Assembly (NCBI GenBank): GCA_963705635.1
Contig: CAVPKH010000001.1
Location: 186,001-250,000, forward strand
DNA length: 64,000 nucleotides
From: VRUE01 sp963705635
GTDB taxonomy: Bacteria > Actinomycetota > Thermoleophilia > Solirubrobacterales > 70-9
Reading direction: 5' to 3'
The position numbers and the translations under genes were made by a program. A model generated the notes under the pieces. That model made no database searches. It had not been told where the DNA came from and saw nothing but the letters and a program-made list of their open reading frames with translations. This document shows positions 37,391 to 47,095 of the stretch, in pieces; the first letter of the stretch is position 1; each line of letters starts with the position of its first letter.

Positions 37391-39277
37391 ATGCGCCGGT
37401 TGAACCACCCCGTCTACCGCAACCGGGTCCTCCAGGTGATCGCCGACGGCGCCCTCCTGGCGCTCGCCTTCTACCTGGCCTTCCGGCTGCGCTTCCTCGA
37501 CCAGAGCGGCCTGCCGCACCGCTACTGGCTGCTCTTCGCCCAGTCGGTCGGCTTCGTCGTCGTCGGCAAGCTGGTCGTCTTCGGCGCCTTCGGGCTCTAC
37601 CAGAAGTGGTGGCGCTACGTCAGCGGCCGCGACTTCCTCCTGATCGTCCGCGCCGTCGCCGTCTCCAGCGCGATCCTGGTCGTCGCCTTCACCGTGCTGC
37701 GGCCGTTCGCCCACAACCTGCCGCGCTCGGTCGCGGTGATGGACTTCATCCTCACCCTGATGCTGATCGCCGGCGCCCGCCTTGCGGTGCGGCTGATCGT
37801 CGAGCGGCCCTCGCGCTCCGGCCGCGTCCCCAAGCACGAGGTGCTGGTGATCGGCGCCGGCTCCGGCGGCCAGATGGTGGTCCGCGAGCTGCAGCTCAAC
37901 CCCCACCTCGACGCCACCGCGATCGGCTTCGTCGACGACGACCCGCGCAAGCGCGGGATGCGGATGCTCGGCCTCAAGGTGCTCGGCTCGACCAAGCAGA
38001 TCACCACGATCCTCGACGAGACCCAGCCCGACGAGGTCGTGATCGCGATCCCCTCGGCGCCGGGGACGCTGCGGGCGAAAGTCGTCGCCGCCTGCCGCGA
38101 GCGCGAGATCCGCGTGCGCACGCTGCCGACCGTCTTCGAGCTGCTGCGCGGCGGCGTCCAGCTCAACAAGCAGCTGCGCGAGGTGCGGGTCGAGGACGTG
38201 CTCGGCCGCGACCCGATCGTGCGCGAGCTCGACCGCGTCGCCGCCTACCTGCGCGACCGCATCGTCCTCGTCACCGGCGCCGGCGGCTCGATCGGCTCCG
38301 AGCTCTGCCGCCAGATCGCCCAGGTCAAACCGCGGCTGCTGGTGATGCTTGACCACGCTGAGGACAACCTCTTCCAGATCGACCGCGAGATGGTCGAGGA
38401 GCGCCACTTCACCAACGTCGAGGCGGTGCTCGCCGACTGCAAGGAGCCGGGCCGGATGCTGGAGGTGATGCAGCGCTTCAAGCCCAGCGTCGTCTTCCAC
38501 GCCGCCGCCTACAAGCACGTGCCGCTGATGGAGGCCAACCCGCTGGAGGCGGTGCGCAACAACGCGATCGCGACCCGGATCGCGGCCGAGACCGCCGCCG
38601 CCTCCGAGGTCGAGCGCTTCGTCCTCATCTCCACCGACAAGGCGGTCAACCCGAAGACGGTGATGGGCGCCTCGAAGGCGATGGCCGAGTGGATCGTCGA
38701 GGCGGCCGGCCGCAAACACCCCGGCACCCGCTTCGCCAGCGTCCGCTTCGGCAACGTGCTCGCCTCCTCCGGCAGCGTCGTGCCGATCTTCCGCCGCCAG
38801 ATCGAGCGCGGCGGCCCGGTCACGGTCACCCACCCGGAGATGACGCGCTATTTCATGACCATCCCCGAGGCGGTGCAGATGGTGATCCGCGCCGGTGACA
38901 TCGGCGCCGGCAAGGGCGAGGTCTTCGTCCTCGACATGGGTGAGCCGGTGCGGATCGTCGACCTCGCCCGCAACATGATTCGCCTCGCCGGCTACGAGCC
39001 CGAAACCGACATCGCGATCGAGTTCACCAAGCCGCGGCCGGGAGAGAAGCTGCACGAGGAGCTGCTCGGCCTCGCCGAGAGCGGCCAGCCGACGGCGGCG
39101 CGGCGAATCCAGCGCGCCGTGCGCGAGGCGCCGCTCGACCCCGATTGGATCGAGTCGACGCTGAACTCGCTCGAGCACCTGGTACTGGCCGGCGACGAGG
39201 CTAACCTGGCGCAGCGGGTGGTCGAGATGATCACCGCCCCGGGTGGTGACGCGGCGGCGGTCGTCCACGACGAGTAG
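37391..39277 (+). CDS. Nucleoside-diphosphate-sugar 4,6-dehydratase, CapD/PglF/WbpM-like
   Basis: 628 residues from ATG 37391. The first 140 residues form about four membrane segments. A Rossmann CoA-binding-like domain follows (VLVIGAGSGGQMVVREL). The catalytic short-chain dehydrogenase domain starts VLVTGAGGSIGSELCRQIAQ (about 292) and has VVFHAAAYKHVPLMEANPLEAVRNN and LISTDKAVNPKTVMGASKAMAEW. The SxxTDKAVNP/Met-x-x-Lys arrangement is the PglF/FlaA1-type active site. It probably makes a deoxy-amino-sugar precursor (for example from UDP-GlcNAc) for the polysaccharide cluster that follows. Confidence 0.92.
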   Translation: MRRLNHPVYRNRVLQVIADGALLALAFYLAFRLRFLDQSGLPHRYWLLFAQSVGFVVVGKLVVFGAFGLYQKWWRYVSGRDFLLIVRAVAVSSAILVVAFTVLRPFAHNLPRSVAVMDFILTLMLIAGARLAVRLIVERPSRSGRVPKHEVLVIGAGSGGQMVVRELQLNPHLDATAIGFVDDDPRKRGMRMLGLKVLGSTKQITTILDETQPDEVVIAIPSAPGTLRAKVVAACREREIRVRTLPTVFELLRGGVQLNKQLREVRVEDVLGRDPIVRELDRVAAYLRDRIVLVTGAGGSIGSELCRQIAQVKPRLLVMLDHAEDNLFQIDREMVEERHFTNVEAVLADCKEPGRMLEVMQRFKPSVVFHAAAYKHVPLMEANPLEAVRNNAIATRIAAETAAASEVERFVLISTDKAVNPKTVMGASKAMAEWIVEAAGRKHPGTRFASVRFGNVLASSGSVVPIFRRQIERGGPVTVTHPEMTRYFMTIPEAVQMVIRAGDIGAGKGEVFVLDMGEPVRIVDLARNMIRLAGYEPETDIAIEFTKPRPGEKLHEELLGLAESGQPTAARRIQRAVREAPLDPDWIESTLNSLEHLVLAGDEANLAQRVVEMITAPGGDAAAVVHDE

Positions 39278-39294
39278 CCTCCCGCAGCCACTCC

Positions 39295-40065
39295 GTGGAG
39301 TTGATCGAACAAATCGGCGCCTTCGCTGGCTTGGCCGCGTTTATCGGCCTTGCCCTGCTTGCGATGCTTGCCTTCTCCCAGGCACGCGACATCCGTCGCC
39401 TGCGCGAGTGGGCGGGGTCGGCGCCGGAGCGCGACGGCGAGCGCAAGGACGCGACCTCGGTGATGGCAGCCAAACGCGCCGAGGAGCTGCGGGCGCTGGA
39501 GGAGTCGCGCACGGCGGAGCACGAGGCGGTCGAGCATCGAGAGGAGCGCCGCAAGCGCCGCGAGGCCGGCCTGCCCGAGCTGACCCGCGGCGAACGCCTG
39601 CGCGAGGCCCTCTCCAGGTTCGGCACCCGCCTCGCCGAACCGCGTTACCTGGTGGCGATCTTCTTCGTCGTCCTCCTCGTCGTCGGTGGCGGCGTCTACC
39701 TCGCCACCCAGAGCTCCGACAGCGCTGACGGCAAGGGCGGTCAGAGTGGCAAGGCGGCGGCGCTGAAGCCGGGCGAAATCAAGGTCACGGTCCTCAACGG
39801 CACCGCCGTGCCGGGCCTCGCCGCCACCTACGGCGACAAGGTCGAGCGCAAGGGCTTCCAGCTCGGCGCGGTGACCAACAGCGCCACCAGCTTCACCGAC
39901 AGCGTCGTCATGTACAACCGCGGCCACGCCCCCGAGGCGCGCCGCGTCGCTGCCACGCTGGGGATCTCGGACGTACGGCTGATGAGCTCCGAGATCGCCT
40001 CGGTCTCCGACGGCGCGCCGGTCTCGGTGATCGTCGGCGAGGACAATGCCTCGACCTCGGGCTGA
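39295..40065 (+). CDS. Membrane protein with LytR_C domain
   Basis: 256 residues from GTG 39295. Two membrane segments (AGLAAFIGLALLAMLAF at 8-26 and YLVAIFFVVLLVVGGGVYLA near 118) enclose a charged helical region (MAAKRAEELRALEESRTAEHEAVEHREERRKRRE). The outer C-terminal part IKVTVLNGTAVPGLAATYGDKVERKGFQL matches LytR_C domains that often accompany LytR-CpsA-Psr enzymes. Likely helps attach or sense wall polymers. Confidence 0.75.
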   Translation: MELIEQIGAFAGLAAFIGLALLAMLAFSQARDIRRLREWAGSAPERDGERKDATSVMAAKRAEELRALEESRTAEHEAVEHREERRKRREAGLPELTRGERLREALSRFGTRLAEPRYLVAIFFVVLLVVGGGVYLATQSSDSADGKGGQSGKAAALKPGEIKVTVLNGTAVPGLAATYGDKVERKGFQLGAVTNSATSFTDSVVMYNRGHAPEARRVAATLGISDVRLMSSEIASVSDGAPVSVIVGEDNASTSG

Positions 40066-40083
40066 GAGCCCCGCCGGGAACTG

Positions 40084-40584
40084 ATGGGCTCCAGGGCCTG
40101 GGCTGGCCTGGTCTTCGCACTCCTGGTCCTCGCCACGCTCGCCGCCTTCGCCTGGTCGCAGCGCCTCAAGCGCGACCCGCTCGTCCTCGACCGCGTCACC
40201 TTCAGCGGCGCTCCGCGCCTCCATCCAAAGGCCCCGCCGGTCCCCGGCTTCACCCCCAACCACGACTGCCGCTTCGACCACGAGCGGATCCGCTTCCGCG
40301 TCACCCGCTCCGATCACGCCACCGTGCAGGTGGTCAAGCCGGGCGGCAAGCTGATCGTCACCCTCGCCCGCGACCAGTACCTCAAGCGCTACCACTTCTT
40401 CACCTTCTACTGGGACGGTCGCAGCCGCAACGACGGCATCGCGCCACCGGGGCGGTACAAGCTGCGGGTGAAACTGCTCGAACAGGATCGCGTCCTGGTC
40501 CCGCCGGGGACGATCCGCCTGCACCGCGCGCCCCGCAACCCGACTGAGGGCTGCCGGTACGGGCATGCCGGGGGCGGGCGTTGA
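40084..40584 (+). CDS. Membrane-anchored FlgD/Ig-like protein
   Basis: 166 residues from ATG 40084. A signal or anchor (AWAGLVFALLVLATLAAFAWSQ) is followed by a beta-sheet-rich outer part. The segment HFFTFYWDGRSRNDGIAPPGRYKLRVKL resembles the FlgD Ig-like WDGxxxxG-PPGxY pattern. It lies between LytR_C and the ligase-like gene, with TTGA overlap to the latter. Function unknown; a role in the same polysaccharide pathway is inferred from position only. Confidence 0.7.
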   Translation: MGSRAWAGLVFALLVLATLAAFAWSQRLKRDPLVLDRVTFSGAPRLHPKAPPVPGFTPNHDCRFDHERIRFRVTRSDHATVQVVKPGGKLIVTLARDQYLKRYHFFTFYWDGRSRNDGIAPPGRYKLRVKLLEQDRVLVPPGTIRLHRAPRNPTEGCRYGHAGGGR

Positions 40585-42188
40585 GCGACTTCCTCGCTGC
40601 CTTCGGCGTGCTCCTCGCCGCGATCGCCGCCGCCGCCGCGATCCTGCTGCCGGCTGGCCGTATCCGCTCGCTGGCGATGCTCGCCGCCCTCGTTCTCTTC
40701 CCGATCCTGATCCTCGGCGACCAGTGGCATTCGCAGCAGATCGCCGACCTCCGCGACCATCCCTCGCGCCTGGCCGCCCTCGGCGCCCTGGCGCTGGTGG
40801 CGACCGCCGCTTTGGCCTACGCCTTCCGCCGCTGGCCCACCTTGCTGCCGCTGGCGATCGTCGCGGCGCTGCCGTTTCGCGTGCCCCTCAACGCAGGTGG
40901 GGACACCGCCAACCTCCTGGTGCCGCTCTACCTGGTGATCGCAGGGGGCGTCCTCTCTCGGCTGATTGGCGAGTGGCAGCAGGGCGGCGGAGTCGGTCTG
41001 GCTGCTGGGTTTTCTGCCCGGCGGCCGCCGCCTCCCGCCGACGCGGTGGGGCGAAAAGCAGGGCGCCGCATCGACCCCGCCGCCCTGCTGCCATGCGTCC
41101 TCGCCGGGTTCGTCCTTCTATATGCGCTGCAGGCGCTCTACTCGCCTGATTTCTCGAAGGGGCTGCAGAACGTCTGCTTCTTCTTCGTGCCGTTCTCGCT
41201 GGGCTACGGGTTGCTTCGGGATGTCAGCTGGGACGAGAAGCTCCTTACCCTGATCCTCTGGGTGGTTGCGATCGAGGCGGTTTGCTTTGTCGCGGTCGGC
41301 TCGGTCGAGTGGGTGACCCGAAGCCTGTTCTGGAACGACCAGGTGATCCGGTCGAACGAATTCCACACCTATTTCCGGGTTAACTCGGTCTTTTGGGACC
41401 CCAACATCTACGGGCGTTACCTGGCCTTGGTCGCGGTGGTTGCGATGTCAGCACTGCTGTGGGCGAGGGATCGCCGCAATCTCGCGTTGCTGACGGTGCT
41501 TGTCGCCGTCGTCTGGTTCGGCCTCTTCCCGACCTTCTCGCAGTCGAGCTTCGCCGCGCTTCTGGCGGGGCTGGCCGTGCTGGCAGCCCTGAAGTGGAGC
41601 TTGCGCTGGACCCTCGTCGCCGTCGGCGGATTCGTCGTCCTCGGCATGCTCGTGGTCCTGTTCACCGGCGGCAGGGCGAGCCTCGACCGCATCAACATCG
41701 ACACCAGCGGCAGGGCCAATCTCGTCTCCGGCGGCATCCACCTATTCGCCCAGCGCCCTCTCTACGGCTACGGGTCGGGAAGCTTCCCAAAGGCCTACCG
41801 CCAGCACGTGGAGACTCACAAAGCTCCAGTCTCGGTTTCGCACACCGAGCCGATCACCGTCGCCGCCGAGCAGGGCATCCTCGGCTTGGCCGCCTACATA
41901 GCTCTGGTCCTGGCGGCCCTGTGGACGATGGCCGCCGGCCTGCGCGCCTCGCTGCTTCCCCTCTCCTCGGCGAGAGGGCCCGCGCGCCTACAGCCGATGG
42001 CCCGAGCAGCGGTCCTCGCGACCTTCGTTGCCTTGCTCGTGCACACCATGGCCTACGCCGGGTTCTTCGAGGACCCGATCACCTGGGTGCTGCTCGCGGC
42101 AGCCGCTTCGCTGGCGGCCACTCCCCGGCAGGCCGCCTCCTCCGCTGCGGCTAGGGTCAGCGCGTGTCCGGATACCTCCGCCGCCTAG
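40581..42188 (+). CDS. O-antigen ligase / polymerase-like membrane protein
   Basis: 535 residues from TTG 40581 with around a dozen membrane segments. The Wzy/WaaL-type outer loop and motif region FHTYFRVNSVFWDPNIYGRYLALVAV and the RPLYGYGSGSFPKAYRQH...SHTEPITVAAEQGILGLAAYIALVLA stretch (with the His-x-Glu common in these proteins) are visible. It probably polymerises or transfers a lipid-linked glycan outside the membrane. The last 25 bases overlap the flippase start. Confidence 0.85.
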   Translation: MSDFLAAFGVLLAAIAAAAAILLPAGRIRSLAMLAALVLFPILILGDQWHSQQIADLRDHPSRLAALGALALVATAALAYAFRRWPTLLPLAIVAALPFRVPLNAGGDTANLLVPLYLVIAGGVLSRLIGEWQQGGGVGLAAGFSARRPPPPADAVGRKAGRRIDPAALLPCVLAGFVLLYALQALYSPDFSKGLQNVCFFFVPFSLGYGLLRDVSWDEKLLTLILWVVAIEAVCFVAVGSVEWVTRSLFWNDQVIRSNEFHTYFRVNSVFWDPNIYGRYLALVAVVAMSALLWARDRRNLALLTVLVAVVWFGLFPTFSQSSFAALLAGLAVLAALKWSLRWTLVAVGGFVVLGMLVVLFTGGRASLDRINIDTSGRANLVSGGIHLFAQRPLYGYGSGSFPKAYRQHVETHKAPVSVSHTEPITVAAEQGILGLAAYIALVLAALWTMAAGLRASLLPLSSARGPARLQPMARAAVLATFVALLVHTMAYAGFFEDPITWVLLAAAASLAATPRQAASSAAARVSACPDTSAA

Positions 42189-43705
42189 CGACCACCGGCG
42201 CCGCCTACACGGCGGCGAGCATCGTCTCGAAGCTGATCGCGGTCGCGCTGCTGCCGCTCTACACGCGCTACCTGACCGCGGAGGACTACGGCGCCGCCGA
42301 GGTGATGTTCGCCGCGGTCGTCACCGCCAGCATCTTCGTCAGGCTTGGCTTGATCGAGGCGCTGCTGCGCTTCTATTACAAGGACGACGAGGAGCCCGCG
42401 CGGGTGGTCGCGACCTCCTTCGCGGCGCTCTTCTGGCTGGCCACCGTGGCGGCGCTGATCGCGCTGCCCTTCGCCGGGCCGATCTCCGAAGCCCTGCTCA
42501 AGGAATCCGCGCCGGACCTGGCGCGGATCTCGATCGGCGGCCTCTGGGTGCTGACGATGTTCGAGTTCCTGCTCACCCTCTTTCGGCTCGAGGAGCGGGC
42601 TCGGGCCTTCTTCGTCACGACGATGCTCAGCGTGCTCTCGGCGATCGGGCTGACGGTCGTGCTGGTGGTCGGCGCGGGGGAGGGGGCCCGCGGCCTGCTG
42701 CTCGGCAGCTACGCCAGCGGCGCCGCCTTCGTCCTCGGCTTGATCTGGGTCCACCGCCGGCGGCTCTCGCTCCGGTTCGACCGCTCGCTGCTGCGGCGGC
42801 TGATGCGCTTCGGCCTGCCGACGATGCCGGCCGAGCTCTCGCTCTACCTGCTCAACTTCGTCGACCGGATCATCATCGTCCGCTCCGCCGGCCTCGCCGA
42901 GGCCGGCCTCTACTCGCTGGCGGTCAAGTTCGCCCAGGGGGTCAACGTGCTCGTCCGCGGCTTCCAGCTCGCCTGGCCGCCGCTCGCCTACTCGATCCGC
43001 GACGACGGCGAGGCGCGCCGCGCCTACGCCGCCGTGGTCACCTGGTTCGTCGCCGGCTGCGCCTTCGTCGTCGCCGGCATGTGGCTGCTCTCGCGCTGGA
43101 TCGTTCGCGCCCTGGCGGCGCCGGAATTCTTCGGCGCCTACAAGGCGATCGGCCTGGTCGCCACCGGCGTCACCCTCTACGCGCTCTACATGGTCCTCGT
43201 CGTCATCCTCGGCAGGACCGGTCGCACCGAGTTCAACTTCCCGGCGGCGCTCGCCGCGCTCGCCGCCAACGTCGCCCTCAACCTCGCCCTCGTCCCCTCC
43301 CTGGGGATCGTCGGCGCCGGCATCGCCCTGGTCGCCTCCTACGTCGTCGTGCTGGTGCTGATGTACGGCTTCACCCAGCGCCTCTTCCCGGTCCCCTACG
43401 AATGGGGGCGGCTGACCCGGGTGCTGCTCGTCTCCGCAGCACTGGTCGGCGGCGGCGAGGTGCTGCTGCCCACAGAGGGCTTCGTCGGGCTCGTGGCCCG
43501 GGTCACGGTATGGCTCGCCTACCCACTGGCACTGCTTGCCACAGGGTTCTTCACCTCCGGCGAGCGACGCTGGTTGGCCCGCCTGCGCCAACCAGGTGTG
43601 CTGGCTAAACAGTTGCGCTCATTGCGTCCAGCTGCAGCCGGCGTCGACGGCAGCGTCCCCGAGGCCTACGAGGCAGAGCAAATGGACGAGGACTCGCGCA
43701 TGTGA
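42164..43705 (+). CDS. Polysaccharide flippase, Wzx/MOP family
   Basis: 513 residues from GTG 42164. Multi-pass protein with the family opening VSKLIAVALLPLYTRYLTAEDYGAAEVMF and repeated 12-14 membrane segments, for instance FGLPTMPAELSLYLLNFVDRIIIVRSAGLAEAGLYSLAVKFAQ. MOP-type proteins flip lipid-linked oligosaccharides across the membrane. Its stop (TGA 43703-43705) is immediately followed by palindromic element copy 2. Confidence 0.9.
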   Translation: MSGYLRRLATTGAAYTAASIVSKLIAVALLPLYTRYLTAEDYGAAEVMFAAVVTASIFVRLGLIEALLRFYYKDDEEPARVVATSFAALFWLATVAALIALPFAGPISEALLKESAPDLARISIGGLWVLTMFEFLLTLFRLEERARAFFVTTMLSVLSAIGLTVVLVVGAGEGARGLLLGSYASGAAFVLGLIWVHRRRLSLRFDRSLLRRLMRFGLPTMPAELSLYLLNFVDRIIIVRSAGLAEAGLYSLAVKFAQGVNVLVRGFQLAWPPLAYSIRDDGEARRAYAAVVTWFVAGCAFVVAGMWLLSRWIVRALAAPEFFGAYKAIGLVATGVTLYALYMVLVVILGRTGRTEFNFPAALAALAANVALNLALVPSLGIVGAGIALVASYVVVLVLMYGFTQRLFPVPYEWGRLTRVLLVSAALVGGGEVLLPTEGFVGLVARVTVWLAYPLALLATGFFTSGERRWLARLRQPGVLAKQLRSLRPAAAGVDGSVPEAYEAEQMDEDSRM

Positions 43706-43818
43706 AGGCCGATCCCGGTAGGGGTGGAACGTCTTGTACTTTTTCGGCGCGCGCAATAGGCGACAGCAGGCGCCGTCCCACCGAAAAAGTTAAGTGGAAC
43801 CCCTACCGGGATCGGCCT
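43706..43818. repeat. Palindromic element, copy 2 (113 bp)
   Basis: Perfect 20 bp arms at 43706-43725 and 43799-43818; conserved inner GGAACGTCTTGTA, CTTTTTCGG/CCGAAAAAG stem and TTAAGTGGA. The outer six bases of the arms (AGGCCG) differ from copy 1 on both sides together. It begins on the base after the flippase stop and contains the last codons and TAA stop (43790-43792) of the minus-strand glycosyltransferase. Confidence 0.88.
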
Positions 43819-44740
43819 GTCCCACCACCCGGTCCCGAATACTTTCGCCCCGCCCCGAGAAGAGCGCCTGGCGAGCGTGGGCCCAGTAGACCTTGGCGGG
43901 CTGGCCGGGGACAACGGTCGCCGCAAGCGCGCGCATCGCGTAAGACCAGGCGGTGAGGACCCGGACCGCCCGCGCCGCCAGCCCCCCGTGGTGCACCCGC
44001 ATGTACCGATCGCGATTGCGGTGGAATTCGACGATCCGGGGCAGCCCCTTGGCCAGGTCGGTGGAGAGCTGGTCGTGGTGGACGGCCTCGGCGGCGGGGA
44101 CGAAGAGGCTGTGCCAGCCGGCCGCGGCGAGGCGCTTGGCGAAATCGCACTCGTCGTAGTAGACGAAGAAGCCGGGGTCCATGTAGTCGACCTGGGCCGC
44201 CGCCTCACGGCGCACCAGGAGGGCGCTTGACTGCGCCCAGTCAACCCGGCGGGTCACCCTTCCCTTGCTCTGCACGGTGAGCAGGCGGTGGAGGAAGACC
44301 GCTCCCGCCAGCGCGGTCCCCACCCCCGGGAAGCGCCAGGCGCAGGGGACGGCCGCGCCGCTCGAGTCCAGCAGCTGCGGCCCGGCCGCGGCCGCCCTCG
44401 GATCGTCCTCGAGGGCGGCGAGCAGCGTCGCCGCCGCTCCAGCCCGCAGCTCCGAGTCCTCGTTGAGCAGCAGGCAGTAGCGGCCCCGCGCCGCGGCCAT
44501 CAGGGTCGAGTCGTTCTCCGCCTTGCCGGTCCGCTGCCCGAGGGTGATCAGGCGAACGTCACCGCCGCGCTCCCTCACCGCCTCGACCGAGCCGTCGCCG
44601 GAGGCGTTGTCGAGGACGAGGACCTCGCGCTCGATCCCGGCTGGGTGCGTGCGCTCGATCGCCTCGAGGCAGGCGAGCAGGTACTCGCGACCGTTCGTGT
44701 TCACGACGCAGTAGGAAAGCGTTGGCGCCAAGCGGGTCAC
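43790..44740 (-). CDS. Family 2 glycosyltransferase
   Basis: 316 residues from 44740. GT-A fold motifs are LSYCVVNTNGREYLLACLEAI, VLVLDNASGDGSVEAVRE and LLLNEDSEL (DxD-like NEDS), with VDWAQSSALLVRREA and YYDECDFAKRLAAAGW typical of rhamnosyltransferase-like GT2 proteins. The C-terminal ten residues (GQADPGRGST) are encoded by the arm of palindromic element copy 2, so the natural end may be a few codons shorter in relatives. Divergent from the next glycosyltransferase gene. Confidence 0.88.
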   Translation of the reverse strand: MTRLAPTLSYCVVNTNGREYLLACLEAIERTHPAGIEREVLVLDNASGDGSVEAVRERGGDVRLITLGQRTGKAENDSTLMAAARGRYCLLLNEDSELRAGAAATLLAALEDDPRAAAAGPQLLDSSGAAVPCAWRFPGVGTALAGAVFLHRLLTVQSKGRVTRRVDWAQSSALLVRREAAAQVDYMDPGFFVYYDECDFAKRLAAAGWHSLFVPAAEAVHHDQLSTDLAKGLPRIVEFHRNRDRYMRVHHGGLAARAVRVLTAWSYAMRALAATVVPGQPAKVYWAHARQALFSGRGESIRDRVVGQADPGRGST

Positions 44741-44787
44741 GATAATCGGCGTTCACTGTTCACCGAACTCCGGACACCCCGCCGCGC

Positions 44788-45902
44788 ATGAAGGTTCAGC
44801 TCGTCGACCCCTCGGCCTTCACGCCGCCGTACGACCGCGCGCTCGCCGCTGCGCTCGCCCGCGCCGGCGCCGGGGTCGAGCTGCTGACCAGCCGCTTTCT
44901 CTACGGGCCGGTGCCCGAGCCGCAGGGGTACCGGGTGCGTGAGTGCTTCTACCGCCGCACGTCAGCCCGCGGCCTCGACGCGCCCGCCCGTCGCGCCCTC
45001 AAGGCCGCCGAGCACCTGCCCGACATGCTGCGCCTGCGCCGCGAGGCCAATGCCGACGTCGTCCACTACCAGTGGCTGACGATGCCGGCCATCGACGCGC
45101 ACCTGCTCTCGCCGCGCGCGCCGCGAGCCCTGACGGCGCACTACATCCTGCCGCCGCGGCCAAGCCGCCGGCAGATCACCGCCGCCCGCCGCCTCTTCGG
45201 CCGCATGGACGCCGTGGTCGCCCACTCCGAGCACGGCGCCGCCCGCCTGCGCGGCGAGCTGGGCCTCGATCCGGCCCGCGTTCGCGTCATCCCCCACGGC
45301 GCCTTCGACTACCTCACCCGCCTGCCCACGGAGAAGCCCCTGCCGGCCGAGCTGGAGGGTGCCGAGGGGCCGGTGATCCTCTTCTTCGGCCTGCTGCGCC
45401 CCTACAAGGGCCTCGACACGCTGCTGGCGGCCTTCCGCCAGGTGAGCGGGGCGGAGCTGTGGATCGTCGGCAACCCCCGCATGGAGGTCGAGCCCCTGCA
45501 CCGCCTCGCCGCCGCTGCTCCGGGGCGGGTCCGCTTCGTCCCCCGCTTCATCGAGGACGCCGAGATCCCGGCGATCTTCCGCCGCGCCGACCTCGTCGTC
45601 CTGCCCTACCGCGACGCCGAGCACTCCGGCGTCCTCTACACCGGCCTCGCCTTCGGCAAGCCGCTGCTGCTCAGCGCCGTCGGGGGTTTCCCGAGGTCGC
45701 GGCCAGCGGCGCCGCCCAACTTGTCCCCCCCGAGGACCCGGCCGCCCTGGCCGAGGCCCTGAACGAGCTCGCCGGCGATCCGGCCACCCGCGAGCAGCTC
45801 GCCGCCGCCGCCCGCCGAGCCGCCGAGGGCCCCTACTCCTGGGACGCGGTTGCGACCCAGACGCTCGCCCTTTACGACGAGCTGCTGGAGTCCCGGCGAT
45901 GA
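44788..45902 (+). CDS. Family 4 (group 1) glycosyltransferase (one frameshift)
   Basis: From ATG 44788: MKVQLVDPSAFTPPYDRALAAALARAG is a GT-B N-terminus; the later part VILFFGLLRPYKGLDTLLAAF and PAIFRRADLVVLPYRDAEHSGVLYTGLAFGKPLLLS is the donor-binding C-domain. Near 45690 (GGGGGTTTCCC) the frame shifts and the proper end reads GFPEVAASGAAQLVPPEDPAALAEAL to TGA 45900-45902, which overlaps the ATG of the next gene. About 371 residues total. The shift is probably a sequence error. Confidence 0.88.
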
Positions 45903-47029
45903 CCCTGGTCGCACTTGCCTTCTGGCTCAGCGCCGGGCTGATCGTCTACACCCATCTCGGCTACCCGCTCGTCCTGCGGGCGCTCGTCGCCCTTCGCCGC
46001 CGGCCGCAGCCCCGCCCGGGCGCCGCCGCCGAGCCGCCGCGCGTCTCCCTGATCGTCGCCGCCCACGACGAGGAGGCGGTGATCGAGGAAAAGGTCGCAA
46101 ACGCGCTCGCCCTCGACTACCCACGCGAGCGGCTGGAGCTGATCGTCGCCTCCGACGGCTCCGGCGACGCCACGGTCGAGCGCGCTCGCGCGGCCGGTGC
46201 CGACCTCGTGCTCGAGCTGCCGCGCGGCGGCAAGATCGCCGCCCAGAACGCCGCGGCGGAGCGGGCCAGCGGCGAGATCCTCGCCTTCTCCGACGCCAAC
46301 AGCGCCTGGCAGCCGGACGCGCTGCGCCAGCTGGTCGCCGCCTTCGCCGACCCGGCGGTCGGCTATGCCTGTGGCCAGGTCCGCTTCCTCGACGCCGGCG
46401 GCGACAACCTCGAGGGCGCCTACTGGCGCTACGAGATGGCGCTGCGGGAGATGGAGTCCGCCCTGGCCGGGGTCACCGCCGGCAACGGCGCGATCTACGC
46501 GGTCCGCGCCGCCGCCTACCTGCCCCTGGCTCCCTCGGGCAGCCACGACCTCTCCTTCCCCTTCGCCCTGGCCAAGCGCGGCAAGCGCTCGCTCTACGTC
46601 TCCGCGGCGCGCGCCGAGGAGAAGATGGTGCCGACCCTGGAGGGCGAGCTGGCTCGCAAGCGGCGAATGATGGTCGGCCTCTGGGACATCGTCGTCGGCG
46701 AACGGATGCTCTCCCCGCGCGGCTACAAGCCCCTCTACGCCTTCGAGCTGTTCTCGCATCGCCTGCTGCGCTACCTCACGCCGCTGCTCCACCTGGTCGC
46801 CTTCCTCGCCAACCTCGCCCTGCTCGGCCAGGGCGGGATCTACGTCGTCACCTATGCCCTGCAGCTGGCGCTGATCGCCGCCGCGATCCTCGGCGGCCAG
46901 TTCGATCTGTCGCCGTTCCGCGTCGCCCGCTACTACGCGATGACCACCCTCTCGATCGCCGCCGGCCTCTGGGACCGCTATCGCCGCGGGGCGCCGGCGG
47001 CGTGGGAGAAGGCCCCCGGCACCCGATGA
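45899..47029 (+). CDS. Membrane-anchored family 2 glycosyltransferase
   Basis: 376 residues from ATG 45899 with ATGA overlap to the previous gene. N-terminal membrane segment (LVALAFWLSAGLIVYTHLGYPLVL), then GT-A motifs VSLIVAAHDEEAVIEEKVANAL, LIVASDGSGDATVE and LAFSDANSAWQPDALRQLV (DAN as DxD variant), AGVTAGNGAIYAVR, and KRRMMVGLWDIV. Two to three membrane segments at the C-terminus. This topology is that of processive or polymer-building GT2 enzymes such as BcsA/HAS-like or ExoM-like proteins, but the QxxRW motif is not evident. Confidence 0.87.
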   Translation: MTLVALAFWLSAGLIVYTHLGYPLVLRALVALRRRPQPRPGAAAEPPRVSLIVAAHDEEAVIEEKVANALALDYPRERLELIVASDGSGDATVERARAAGADLVLELPRGGKIAAQNAAAERASGEILAFSDANSAWQPDALRQLVAAFADPAVGYACGQVRFLDAGGDNLEGAYWRYEMALREMESALAGVTAGNGAIYAVRAAAYLPLAPSGSHDLSFPFALAKRGKRSLYVSAARAEEKMVPTLEGELARKRRMMVGLWDIVVGERMLSPRGYKPLYAFELFSHRLLRYLTPLLHLVAFLANLALLGQGGIYVVTYALQLALIAAAILGGQFDLSPFRVARYYAMTTLSIAAGLWDRYRRGAPAAWEKAPGTR

Positions 47030-47095
47030 CGCATCTGGCCGGCATATCGTCGCTCTCGCAGCGAGCAACGCACCCGCGCCCCTCGATAGCCGGCA

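Noticed and set aside
37373..39268. 631-codon minus-strand open frame
   Set aside because: Antisense of the CapD-like gene; no motif, His/Asp/Gly-rich shadow.
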